Below, piece by piece: positions 8,008-15,697 of a stretch of 31,013 bases of DNA. The translations under genes and the position numbers were made by a program. Below the pieces are notes generated by a model that did no database searches, was not told the origin of the DNA, and was given only the letters and a program-made list of their open reading frames with translations. The DNA comes from a bacterium UBP6_UBA1177 (GTDB lineage: Bacteria > UBP6 > UBA1177): the NCBI GenBank assembly GCA_002310995.1, contig DBYV01000047.1:1-31013 (forward strand). Direction: 5' to 3'. How positions within the stretch are numbered: the first letter of the stretch is position 1; each line of letters begins with the position of its first letter.

Positions 8008-9735
8008 CTACGGAAGTGCGTAGCTGCCTACCTGATAAATGTATTTTCCGCCAAGCATGAAAACCTGACCGAGAGCGTCAACTGCAACAGGACCGTCAAC
8101 TATTTCTGCATCGCTTTCCGGATCATGGTTTTCATCCATCAGGCTGTCTTTAACAGAAGATGAGAAAACTTCTGTACCGAGGCTGGAATCTTTTACTCTC
8201 TTAACCTGAAGAACAAAAACTACCTGAGCGGAAGAACTTTTCTTTGTTCTGCTGATCTCTTCGGAGCCGCAGTTTACTGCAACATATTTAAGAACGCTCT
8301 TTTCTTCCGAACCGAGAAGAGCTGCTGAAGGTCTTGCACATTCATTAGCAGTTCCGTTCGTATCGTAAACAAGTGTATTCTCGCCTTTTTCACTGAAAAC
8401 AAAAAGACTCGGGTTATTTACCCAGGAAGCTGCATCTTCTTCACCAGAACGAAGATATCCGCCGAGAACAGCAACGACCGTTTCGTCCTCTTCTTTGTCA
8501 TCCATGAGAACACCGACTGCTGCCGGAGCAATAAGTCCTGTTCCTTTAAGGTTGGAATCATCACCGCCGTTTCTGTCAGTTACCGTCATTGTTACGGAAG
8601 AACCTTTTGTTACGAGTTCAGCAAAATTTTCGCCCAAAATCGGAGTTTCTTTTCCTTCGTTTTTGTAATCAGACGATCCACCGATAACCAAAATTCTCGG
8701 AGTTACGGTTTTAACGCCGTTTTCATCAACAGTGACTTTAGAAACATCAGCTATTGCGTGATTGCAACGGCCTGTTTTAAGTGAAGCAAAAAGTTCTGAA
8801 GCGACAGAACCTGTTTTAGCCGAAATTTTATAAACAGAAGATGAAGCACCGCCCTCTGTGCAACCGCCAACGATATAGACATCGCCGTCAATCGTTATAG
8901 CTTTTGCTTTTGTCATAGGGGATGCGCCAAGAGCAAGCATATCATATCTGTCTGATTTCGGATTGTAAACCCAAACTGAATCGTTAAGGACATCATCTTC
9001 ACCCATACCGAGACCTGCGACAATCATTCCGTTTTCGCTACCGTCGTCAAGAAACGCGACAACGTGATCATAAAGTCTTGCCGGAAGATCTTTTACATTA
9101 TTTTTGGAAAGAGAGTGCATATCAAAAATAACGGCTTTCTTCGAAATTTCATCTTCTTCAAGATCATAGCCGCCTGCCATATAGATTCTGCCGTCTTTCA
9201 GAGCTACAGAAGCAGCGCCTTTGGAACCGCCGTCGTTAAAATATGACTCAAGGGAACTTTTGTTAACATTGTTTCTGTCTGAAACGACTCTTGCAAAGTC
9301 ACCTGCCGGAGCAAGGAAAATGTCAACGTCGTAATTATCTTTGTCATCATAAAGGATTCCGTCTATACCGCCGGTAAGTTTCAGTTTTTCGTTTGAGTTT
9401 GTGACTTCAACGAAGAAACGGTAGTAAGCGCCTTTTTTGAGTGATCTGATAAATTCCTCTTTGCCGCCGCCGTTATTGGTAACTTTTATAAGTTTACGGT
9501 CTGCGTACACATATTCATCAGTAACAGTCGATTTGGAATAAATCGAAAGCATGACCTGATCGCTGTCATTTATGCAATAAGTATGATCATATTCTTCATC
9601 TAAGTCACCGCAAACACCTTCATAATCGATCGGGAGTTTCAGCGTGATTTTGAAATCACCGGTATTGCCCGAATCGCAAGATATAAGCATAAAGGCTAAA
9701 ATGAAAGCCAAAGAGAGAAAAAACAATCTTTTCAT
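8008..9735 (-). CDS. Kelch-repeat-like lipoprotein (beta-propeller)
   Basis: This 575-residue exported protein begins MKRLFFLSLAFILAFMLISC, a signal peptide with lipobox ending at Cys 20. The body holds several kelch-type blades in which a short hydrophobic strand ends in paired glycines: RIYMAGGYD, DVYIVGGCTEGG, ILVIGGSSDY, VVAVLGGYL and QVFMLGGKYIYQVG. These suggest a six- to seven-bladed propeller, usually a binding scaffold. Before the propeller, at about residues 25-140, is a beta-rich domain of unknown type. The frame reaches back to 9804, but the ATG at 9735, five bases after a GGAGG site, gives the signal peptide directly and is clearly the start. It lies 25 bases behind the small Q-rich gene and ends at a strong terminator, so the two form an operon. 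The ligand is unknown. Confidence 0.82.
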   Translation of the reverse strand: MKRLFFLSLAFILAFMLISCDSGNTGDFKITLKLPIDYEGVCGDLDEEYDHTYCINDSDQVMLSIYSKSTVTDEYVYADRKLIKVTNNGGGKEEFIRSLKKGAYYRFFVEVTNSNEKLKLTGGIDGILYDDKDNYDVDIFLAPAGDFARVVSDRNNVNKSSLESYFNDGGSKGAASVALKDGRIYMAGGYDLEEDEISKKAVIFDMHSLSKNNVKDLPARLYDHVVAFLDDGSENGMIVAGLGMGEDDVLNDSVWVYNPKSDRYDMLALGASPMTKAKAITIDGDVYIVGGCTEGGASSSVYKISAKTGSVASELFASLKTGRCNHAIADVSKVTVDENGVKTVTPRILVIGGSSDYKNEGKETPILGENFAELVTKGSSVTMTVTDRNGGDDSNLKGTGLIAPAAVGVLMDDKEEDETVVAVLGGYLRSGEEDAASWVNNPSLFVFSEKGENTLVYDTNGTANECARPSAALLGSEEKSVLKYVAVNCGSEEISRTKKSSSAQVVFVLQVKRVKDSSLGTEVFSSSVKDSLMDENHDPESDAEIVDGPVAVDALGQVFMLGGKYIYQVGSYALP

Positions 9736-9760
9736 AAAACCCTCCAAAATCAGTCTTTTA

Positions 9761-10129
9761 TTATTTTGCGTTATCCCATTCAATGGTCTTGCCGTTAGGC
9801 TCATCGGTTCTCGTTCCGTAGTAGATACCTACTGCGGCCCCCGCGATAACTACAACTGCGACTGTAGCAATGAACCAGGTCTGTTTGTAAAAAGGAGTAG
9901 ACTGGGTTTCAGCCATAGACTCTTCTTTGTCGTCCGCTGCGTTGTCGTTAACATTGCCTTCGAAGTAGAAGTTGTCTCCGACCTTAAGGTTGACACCAGA
10001 CGGCTGTTCTTGTTGTTGCTGCTGCTGTTCCTGCTGCTGTTCCTCTTCTGGATCAGCTTCCTGAGAATAAGCCGGAACAACGAAACATACGATCAAAACC
10101 ATAACAAGCAATTTTGAAAAAAACTTCAT
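9761..10129 (-). CDS. Small exported Q-rich protein with C-terminal membrane anchor, unknown function
   Basis: This is a 122-residue protein I do not recognise. Residues 1-22 form a signal peptide with likely cleavage after AYS. Residues 28-42 are a Glu/Gln tract, EEEQQQEQQQQQQEQ. A short soluble stretch follows, then one transmembrane helix at about 85-104 (FIATVAVVVIAGAAVGIYYG) and an acidic tail. The Gln tract is encoded by CAG/CAA triplets and is prone to length change by slippage. I start it at the ATG at 10129, which yields a normal signal peptide; its ribosome site is weak. It is the first gene of a two-gene operon with the kelch-like lipoprotein, so it may tether or partner that lipoprotein; this is inference. 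Confidence 0.7.
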   Translation of the reverse strand: MKFFSKLLVMVLIVCFVVPAYSQEADPEEEQQQEQQQQQQEQPSGVNLKVGDNFYFEGNVNDNAADDKEESMAETQSTPFYKQTWFIATVAVVVIAGAAVGIYYGTRTDEPNGKTIEWDNAK

Positions 10130-10184
10130 GTCTCTAACCCTATAAAAAATTGTCCAATTAAGCACCTAAAACAATCAGCGGCGG

Positions 10185-10213
10185 TATTTACCAAATTTTA
10201 AGGCGGCAGTCAA
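10185..10213 (-). promoter_or_regulatory. Candidate promoter for the Q-rich/kelch operon
   Basis: On the minus strand, TTGACT (10208-10213) is separated by 17 bases from TAAATA (10185-10190). The -35 is close to consensus; the -10 is poor. It gives a leader of roughly 50 bases ahead of the ATG at 10129. Confidence 0.4.
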
Positions 10214-10265
10214 ACTTTTTTTGCAATTAAAAAAATCACATTTCAAAACATGTTTTTTTAGACAG

Positions 10266-10631
10266 CTATTTATCTTCAAAAATGATGGTTTTCTTAATGT
10301 TTTCAGATATTTTTTTACCTGTTGCAAAACCTGGGCGAAAATCTTTTTTTGTGTACATCGCAGCAAAATCGACATTGTTTTTGTTGCTGCTTTCCATTTC
10401 CTGAGAAAAAATCGAAGTAATTTTTCCGACCATCAGTTCGTGTCTGCTGCGGATATCTTCCTCGGAAAAATTTTCTTCGTGTCTGCTGTTAAAAGAAAAA
10501 GCAGTTCCGTCTGACGATGAGACAAAAGTATTTATTTTGAACATATCACCTGAAGGAACGAGTTCCGTGTGAATGCTGAACTTAAGTCCGGCTGCTGATA
10601 TTTCTGAATCGAAACAAGGAAATTTTGACAT
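10266..10631 (-). CDS. Hypothetical protein coupled to rpoZ
   Basis: This 121-residue soluble protein has no signal peptide, membrane segment or motif I recognise. The ATG shares a base with the rpoZ stop (TGATG), which favours coupled translation and argues that it is a real gene. Its middle is polar and charged (SRHEENFSEEDIRSRHELM), and the C-terminus is lysine-rich. The omega subunit is often followed by genes for nucleotide signalling or other functions, but nothing here suggests a SpoT or Dfp domain. It could be a lineage-specific protein. Confidence 0.65.
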   Translation of the reverse strand: MSKFPCFDSEISAAGLKFSIHTELVPSGDMFKINTFVSSSDGTAFSFNSRHEENFSEEDIRSRHELMVGKITSIFSQEMESSNKNNVDFAAMYTKKDFRPGFATGKKISENIKKTIIFEDK

Positions 10632-10897
10632 CAGTCTTCGTCTTGACTGCGAATGTATCTTGAAATTTTGCGGCGGCGGTGGAAATGTTTTTTCTGTTTG
10701 TTAGCCGCATAACCAAGTTCTATTTTGCCGGCGCTGACTTCACGCAGAGCAATAATCGGCGGTTTGTTGCCTTTAGTGTTGGCAATAAGAGGTTCCGCGC
10801 CGTCAAGAAGCTGGCGTGTTCTTTTTGCCGCAAGGATTATGAGTTCCATCCTGTTCGGAATCTTTTCGAGACAATCTTCAACTGTTACTCTTGCCAT
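10631..10897 (-). CDS. rpoZ: DNA-directed RNA polymerase subunit omega
   Basis: The 88-residue protein opens MARVTVEDCLEKIPNRMELI followed by LAAKRTRQLLDG, the near-invariant omega N-terminus, and has the conserved KPPIIALREVSAGKI helix region. Omega assists beta-prime folding and core polymerase assembly and in many bacteria forms part of a ppGpp site. The C-terminus is basic (KKHFHRRRKISRYIRS). The ATG at 10897 follows a GGAG site by eight bases, and a good promoter lies just upstream. The coupled downstream gene is of unknown function. Confidence 0.95.
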   Translation of the reverse strand: MARVTVEDCLEKIPNRMELIILAAKRTRQLLDGAEPLIANTKGNKPPIIALREVSAGKIELGYAANKQKKHFHRRRKISRYIRSQDED

Positions 10898-10930
10898 AAA
10901 AAATCTCCATAAAACAAAAAAAACCGCAAA

Positions 10931-10958
10931 AGTATAGTGATATTTTTTGAAAAATCAA
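10931..10958 (-). promoter_or_regulatory. Promoter for rpoZ
   Basis: On the minus strand, TTGATT (10953-10958) is followed after 16 bases by TATACT (10931-10936), a five-of-six match to the -10. It lies between the purM stop and the rpoZ start, in AT-rich sequence. Confidence 0.65.
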
Positions 10959-10971
10959 TTTTTTGGAATAT

Positions 10972-12003
10972 TTACGCGAAATAGCTCTTGGAAATTTCGA
11001 CTCTTTCGGCTTTGTCGGTCTTCACGATCCTGCCGACGACGTATCTGTCGGAATTTTCAAGCAGCGCGGGAACCTGTTCCGGCGGCACGATCAGCATGAA
11101 ACCCGTTCCGCAGTTAAAAGTCGTGAACATCTCGCGTTCGCTCAAATCAGCGCATTTTCTGAGCCATTTGAAAACCGGAAGCACTTTGAAATCGCCGTCG
11201 ATAAGAGCGCCCAGACCTTCCGGAATGACTCTCGGAATATTTTCGTAGAAACCGCCGCCGGTAATGTGGACCATGCCGCGGATATTGAACTTTTTAAGCA
11301 GTTCGAGAACTTCCTTGACGTAGATTCTCGTCGGTTTGAGGAACTCTTCGGCAACCGTGCAGCCGAGCTCTTCGATTCTGTCGTTCACTTTGAGCCCCAT
11401 TTTTTCGAGAACTATCTTTCTGACGAGCGAATATCCGTTCGAGTGGACGCCCGTTGACGGAATGCCTACGATAACGTCGCCTTCCTTTATCTTCGAGCCG
11501 TCGATTATCTTGCTTTTGTCAACGACACCAACGTTGAAACCGGCGAGATCGTATTCACCTTCTGCATAAAATCCCGGCATTTCGGCAGTTTCTCCGCCGA
11601 CAAGAGCGCATCCCGCCTGACGGCAGCCTTCCGCGATACCCGTAACGACTTCCGCGCCGACTTCGCTTCTCAGTTTTCCGGTTGCAAAATAGTCAAGGAA
11701 AAAGAGCGGTTCCGCGCCGCCGACAATGACGTCGTTAACGCACATAGCAACAAGGTCAATGCCGATCGTATCGTGTTTGTCGGCAAGAAAAGCGAACTTG
11801 AGTTTCGTGCCGACACCGTCGGTTCCGCTGACTAAAACAGGCTCTTTGATTCCTTCCGGGATCGAAACGAGCGACGAAAATCCTCCTATTCCGGCGAGAA
11901 CTTCGGGACGCATGGTTTTTTTGACGATAGGTTTGATCTTGTCGACCATCGCCGCACCTTCGGCAATATCGACACCTGCATTTTTGTAATTGATTTCGGA
12001 CAT
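10972..12003 (-). CDS. purM: Phosphoribosylformylglycinamidine cyclo-ligase (AIR synthase)
   Basis: PurM closes the imidazole ring in purine synthesis, converting FGAM plus ATP to AIR. The 343-residue product has normal family length. Visible hallmarks are the N-terminal YKNAGVDIAEGAAMVDKIKP, the nucleotide and substrate segment VSGTDGVGTKLKFAF, GIDLVAMCVNDV, the GGETAEMPGFY loop and HITGGGFYENIPRV. An upstream in-frame extension to 12060 exists. The ATG at 12003 follows a GGAGAAAGAG site and starts MSEINYKNAG, so I use it. No other purine genes are adjacent. It has its own candidate promoter. Confidence 0.96.
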   Translation of the reverse strand: MSEINYKNAGVDIAEGAAMVDKIKPIVKKTMRPEVLAGIGGFSSLVSIPEGIKEPVLVSGTDGVGTKLKFAFLADKHDTIGIDLVAMCVNDVIVGGAEPLFFLDYFATGKLRSEVGAEVVTGIAEGCRQAGCALVGGETAEMPGFYAEGEYDLAGFNVGVVDKSKIIDGSKIKEGDVIVGIPSTGVHSNGYSLVRKIVLEKMGLKVNDRIEELGCTVAEEFLKPTRIYVKEVLELLKKFNIRGMVHITGGGFYENIPRVIPEGLGALIDGDFKVLPVFKWLRKCADLSEREMFTTFNCGTGFMLIVPPEQVPALLENSDRYVVGRIVKTDKAERVEISKSYFA

Positions 12004-12031
12004 CTCTTTCTCCAAATAAAAAATCCGGCGG

Positions 12032-12060
12032 AATATATAAAAGCGCGCGGCATTTTGCAA
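12032..12060 (-). promoter_or_regulatory. Candidate promoter for purM
   Basis: On the minus strand, TTGCAA (12055-12060) is followed after 17 bases by TATATT (12032-12037). The spacer contains a GC-rich stretch. The leader would be about 22 bases. No purine riboswitch-like structure is apparent in this short leader. Confidence 0.5.
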
Positions 12061-12111
12061 ACTTTATGACGCAATATCTGACAAGGGCGCAAAATCCTTA
12101 AATCTGCAAGG

Positions 12112-14202
12112 TCAGAATGTTTCGTAGGAATATGTTCTGGTTTCCGTTCTGTCCCTCTCATCATTCGAAGAATCTTTTACAGCGGAGACCGGATAGCCGT
12201 CTTCGTCGTATTCTATTTCCATATCGTATCGCTGTGCACCTTTATTATATTTCTCGCCCACAAGGTTGCCGTTCTCATCATACACATAAATCGTGCGACC
12301 ATACTTCTCGGACACAAGGTTGCCCTTTTCGTCATATTTTAAAACCGTACTTCCCCTTTTAAGCCACGTTTTTTTCCTTATATCCGAATCTCCGCGGTAT
12401 TCGTAAATATGGTTGTTGTCAGCAACGACTCTGCCGAGTGAATCGTACTCAGTGTACTGGACTGACATGGATCCTATATCAGGATTTTCTTCATTCCAGC
12501 TGCTGGCCGAGCGTATTTCGATGAGCCTGTCCTTTTCATCGTAAATATAGATTTTTATCCTTTTTTTCGAAACAGTTTCCGGAGCAGTTTCATCTTCATA
12601 CTTTCTTTGGATCGTATACGCCCTCGATTCTTTCAATTTTCCCGTCCCGGTATATTTGTAATAAGTGACATCCTTCTGTTTCAACCATATCGCCTGCCAT
12701 GTTTCAAAATCAATCCCGCCATCAACCGGATCAGCATAATCTTTGCGTTCTTCGGTTACACGCCCGAGACCGTCGTGTTCGTAGGTATAGGAATAGGATT
12801 TGCAGTTTTCTTCATCATCGCAGACAGTTTCCTTTTTGATCTCACTGCTGTTGTCGTAGTAAGTCCTTGTTGTCGTCTCATACACCCCGGAATAATCGAT
12901 TTTATTATACCCGGTCTCGCGCCCTTTTTTGTCATAGATCCTTTCCACGGCTATGGGAAGATAATAATAACAGTCGTTCGTGCTGCTATTATCGTCGATA
13001 GTTTCAACTTTCCGCTTCAGAGAACCGTCGGGATAGTATTCCCATTCGTCGTCAATAGTCACCGAATATCTTTCGTCCGGACTTGTCGTTATCCTGACAA
13101 GACGATTGTTTTCATCATAGAAATATTCCTTCTCATGTTCCCGCTTGCGCCATGCCCATGAAGCACCGCTGCAAACCATGTAGTATTCGTAAAAATCGTG
13201 CCGGCTTTTAAGCAGAAGTCCGTCTGAATAGTCGTATGTTATCCTCTCTTTTGCCGTCATATCGATAGATGCGATAGTATCGGGAACACCGCCGTAAGTG
13301 TAGACCGAGCTGTCTCTGCCGGCTTCGTCGAACTCTCTGGAAATAAAGTAGCGTTTCTTTTCGGTGAGTTTTCCTTTTTCGTCATAAAAATAATCGACTC
13401 TTTCCTGCATATCGATACCTTCGGAAACAGCGTTCCCGTTGATTTTAACACTCTCTACGACTGCATAGTCTTCCGAAAGACATTCTGCATCTTCGTCAGA
13501 GAAATCGCGGAAGAAGGGAAAAGTTTCTGTGACCGCACTTCTTCTTATTTTTTGCTTTATTCTGCCGTTTTTATCGTAAAGGTAGCTGACGCATCCGCTC
13601 TCTTTTCCTTCAGCAGACTTCCCTTCGCACATTTTTTTGACTGTTCCGTCACCGTTGAATTCGTACGAAAACTTCCGGCACTGCCCGTTAATAATCTCTC
13701 CTTCGGCAGTCCTCCGGCAGATTTTCACGACGTTGCCTTTGTCGTCGTATTTATAGGATCTCCCCTGCTGTCTGTTGACCTTGCCGTTAGGATCGATGAA
13801 GTATTTGCTTTCAAATTTGACGCGGCAGTTTTCATCGTACCAGCGGTCTATATAGTACTCATAGCTGTATGCACTGTAATCATATTCATCGACAGAGACC
13901 GTTTCGCGGACAAGCAGTTTTTTTCCGAAACAATCCTGCGTCAGAGAAAAATCGTCGATCTCATCTTCCTCTTCATCATCCGTTTCTTCATCAATGTCTT
14001 CAAGGCTCTCTTCATCTGATTTTTCTTCTTCGTCCGGAACGATATCATTATCCTCGGAAAGATCATTTTCCGGATCGGCAGTTTCAATGTCACCGTCCGG
14101 AAAAACATCAGAATCACTGGCTGTTTCCTTTTTCGGGCCGCCGCATCCGGCAAGAAGAAGCGAAATTGAAAGAATCACGCAAACTGCAAAAATTTTCTTC
14201 AT
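12112..14202 (-). CDS. Surface lipoprotein with acidic linker and YD/RHS-like repeats
   Basis: This 696-residue protein begins MKKIFAVCVILSISLLLAGC, a lipoprotein signal with Cys 20 as lipidation site. Residues 28-84 are almost entirely acidic or small, a flexible linker. From about residue 105 to the end there are many short repeats with the YD-repeat pattern Y-x-YD-x-x-G-R/N/K-L/V, for example YDKNGRIKQK, YDENNRLVRI, YDSLGRVVAD and YDEKGNLVSEKY. YD repeats are found in RHS/teneurin proteins, where they build a beta-cocoon. Here no RHS core signature or toxin tail follows, so this looks like a free-standing adhesin-like or structural lipoprotein, not a polymorphic toxin. The ATG at 14202 sits five bases after GGGGAGG; the longer frame to 14262 is discounted. 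Confidence 0.78.
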   Translation of the reverse strand: MKKIFAVCVILSISLLLAGCGGPKKETASDSDVFPDGDIETADPENDLSEDNDIVPDEEEKSDEESLEDIDEETDDEEEDEIDDFSLTQDCFGKKLLVRETVSVDEYDYSAYSYEYYIDRWYDENCRVKFESKYFIDPNGKVNRQQGRSYKYDDKGNVVKICRRTAEGEIINGQCRKFSYEFNGDGTVKKMCEGKSAEGKESGCVSYLYDKNGRIKQKIRRSAVTETFPFFRDFSDEDAECLSEDYAVVESVKINGNAVSEGIDMQERVDYFYDEKGKLTEKKRYFISREFDEAGRDSSVYTYGGVPDTIASIDMTAKERITYDYSDGLLLKSRHDFYEYYMVCSGASWAWRKREHEKEYFYDENNRLVRITTSPDERYSVTIDDEWEYYPDGSLKRKVETIDDNSSTNDCYYYLPIAVERIYDKKGRETGYNKIDYSGVYETTTRTYYDNSSEIKKETVCDDEENCKSYSYTYEHDGLGRVTEERKDYADPVDGGIDFETWQAIWLKQKDVTYYKYTGTGKLKESRAYTIQRKYEDETAPETVSKKRIKIYIYDEKDRLIEIRSASSWNEENPDIGSMSVQYTEYDSLGRVVADNNHIYEYRGDSDIRKKTWLKRGSTVLKYDEKGNLVSEKYGRTIYVYDENGNLVGEKYNKGAQRYDMEIEYDEDGYPVSAVKDSSNDERDRTETRTYSYETF

Positions 14203-14236
14203 TTTTACCTCCCCGGGCGGTTCAAAAAATCCCATT

Positions 14237-14264
14237 ATTATCAAATTTTTAAACAAAAACACAA
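14237..14264 (-). promoter_or_regulatory. Weak candidate promoter for the YD-repeat lipoprotein
   Basis: On the minus strand, TTGTGT (14259-14264) and GATAAT (14237-14242) are 16 bases apart. The -10 is good and the -35 poor. It is back-to-back with the udk promoter. Confidence 0.35.
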
Positions 14265-14287
14265 GTTTTCTGCAACGGCAAAAAATA

Positions 14288-14315
14288 TTGAAAAACTTTC
14301 TCCTTCCCGTATATT
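14288..14315 (+). promoter_or_regulatory. Promoter for udk-nth
   Basis: TTGAAA (14288-14293) is followed after 16 bases by TATATT (14310-14315). The predicted start near 14322 leaves about 20 bases before the udk ATG, including its GGGAGGAG ribosome site. Confidence 0.6.
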
Positions 14316-14342
14316 AGTGCGTTATTTTTGAGGGAGGAGAAT

Positions 14343-14981
14343 ATGCCGCTTTTTATTGGGATCGCAGGCGGTTCGGGTTCGGGAAAAACGACCGTTGCAA
14401 AAAACATCAAACAGGCTTTTTCAACGGATGAAAGAGTCGTAATCATCGAAATGGACAGCTATTACAATGACTTGTCCGGCAAAACTCTTGAGGAGCGCGA
14501 GAAGAACAACTACGACATTCCGGATGCGATCGACTTTCCGCTTCTTCGGCAGCAGCTTGACGATCTGAAGGCGAACAAAGCCATAAACAAGCCGATCTAC
14601 GACTTCGTGACACACTCCAGAAAGCAGGAAACCGAGCTCATCGAGCCGGCCGACATCGTCATTCTCGAAGGGATCATGACGTTCCACGATGAAAAAGTGA
14701 GAGATATGCTCGACATCAAGATTTTCGTCGATACAGACGCCGATATCCGCCTTTTGCGCAGGATCAGACGCGACATGGAGCAGCGCGGACGCTCGTTTGA
14801 CGAGATCAGAGAGCGCTATTTCACGATGGTGCGCCCGGCTTACCGCGATTTCGTCAAGCCGACGATGCGTTTTGCAGACTTAGTCATTCCCGAAGGAGGA
14901 CAGAACTCGGTCGCGATCGACATCATGGTTTCAAAGATAGCACACTGGCTTTCAGATAAGGAAAAATCACTCAAAAAATGA
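14343..14981 (+). CDS. udk: Uridine kinase
   Basis: Udk phosphorylates uridine and cytidine with ATP or GTP in pyrimidine salvage. The 212-residue protein has the P-loop GGSGSGKTT at residues 9-17, the acidic substrate segment IIEMDSYYNDLS, the YDIPDAIDFPLL motif, VILEGIMTF, and RRIRRDMEQRGRS, all typical of bacterial uridine kinases. The frame begins at a TTG at 14328, but GGGAGGAG lies there and the ATG at 14343 is correctly spaced behind it. The stop overlaps the nth start (ATGA), so the two are translated as a unit. Confidence 0.94.
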   Translation: MPLFIGIAGGSGSGKTTVAKNIKQAFSTDERVVIIEMDSYYNDLSGKTLEEREKNNYDIPDAIDFPLLRQQLDDLKANKAINKPIYDFVTHSRKQETELIEPADIVILEGIMTFHDEKVRDMLDIKIFVDTDADIRLLRRIRRDMEQRGRSFDEIRERYFTMVRPAYRDFVKPTMRFADLVIPEGGQNSVAIDIMVSKIAHWLSDKEKSLKK

Positions 14982-15628
14982 AAAATCAGACAGTTATACC
15001 GGTCGACAAAGCGTTTGCGGCACTGAGGATCTGGGTGGAAGAACTCGATTACGCGCCTGTGATAGATCTCATGGCGGCAGGTCATGACTCGCCGTGGAAA
15101 CTCCTCGCTTCGACCATGCTTTCGGCAAGAACCAAGGATGCAGTTACGACAAAAGCGTCGAAATCGCTCTTTTCACGAGCAGATACTCCCGAAAAAACTG
15201 CTCTTCTTTCAGTTGAAGAACTTGCAGAACTCATTTATCCCGTCGGATTTTACAAGACGAAAGCGGAAAACCTCAAAAAACTTGCCCAGGACATTGTTGA
15301 AAGATTTGGCGGCGTTGTTCCGCAGACTTTGGAAGAACTCACAACTCTCCCGGGAGTCGGCGTGAAAACGGCATCGCTAGTTCTCATCAAGGCTTTCGAC
15401 AAATACGAGATCTGCGTTGATACGCATGTTCACCGCATTTCGAATATGTGGGGACTCGTCGAGACCAAAACTCCCGAAGAAACAAGGGTCGAACTCAAAA
15501 AAACTCTCCCGAAAAAATACTGGAAAGAAATCAATCAGGAACTTGTCACGCTGGGCCAGACAGTCTGCCGCCCGACCAAGCACGAATGCGAAAAATGCCC
15601 GCTCAAAGGGCTGTGCCCGGTTTCTTAA
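14978..15628 (+). CDS. nth: Endonuclease III
   Basis: This bifunctional DNA glycosylase/AP lyase removes oxidised pyrimidines in base excision repair. The 216-residue protein shows the helix-hairpin-helix LPGVGVKTASLVL with catalytic Lys 130, the catalytic Asp 148 in VDTHVHR, and the iron-sulphur signature C-x6-C-x2-C-x5-C at Cys 197, 204, 207 and 213. All key residues are present. It is coupled to udk by a four-base ATGA overlap. Downstream lies a short spacer with an octamer repeat array and then a convergent gene. Confidence 0.95.
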   Translation: MKNQTVIPVDKAFAALRIWVEELDYAPVIDLMAAGHDSPWKLLASTMLSARTKDAVTTKASKSLFSRADTPEKTALLSVEELAELIYPVGFYKTKAENLKKLAQDIVERFGGVVPQTLEELTTLPGVGVKTASLVLIKAFDKYEICVDTHVHRISNMWGLVETKTPEETRVELKKTLPKKYWKEINQELVTLGQTVCRPTKHECEKCPLKGLCPVS

Positions 15629-15653
15629 TTTTTTCATTTGCCACATATTATCG

Positions 15654-15677
15654 TTACGACGAAACGACGTGACGACG
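15654..15677 (-). repeat. Degenerate octamer tandem repeat, same family as the array at 1641-1664
   Basis: Read on the minus strand, the sequence is CGTCGTCA, CGTCGTTT and CGTCGTAA, with partial units either side (about 15652-15682). The consensus CGTCGTNA matches the octamers at 1641-1664, which are on the plus strand. It lies in the 69-base spacer between the convergent genes nth and the UPF0104-type gene. Unlike the first locus it has no long flanking inverted repeat and forms no strong hairpin followed by T residues. Confidence 0.7.
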
Positions 15678-15697
15678 TTACGAGAAGATTTTCGATA

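Noticed and set aside
10225..10260. AT-rich palindrome AAAACATGTTTT followed by a T run as terminator of the rpoZ operon
   Set aside because: The stem is short and AT-only, so stability is poor. I could not support it as a terminator.
10175..10375. 66-residue minus-strand open frame downstream of rpoZ
   Set aside because: It overlaps the end of the coupled 121-residue gene in another frame, has no ribosome site and no recognisable content.
12607..13161. 184-residue plus-strand open frame, hydrophobic
   Set aside because: It is antisense to the YD-repeat lipoprotein, whose repeats create the hydrophobic complement.
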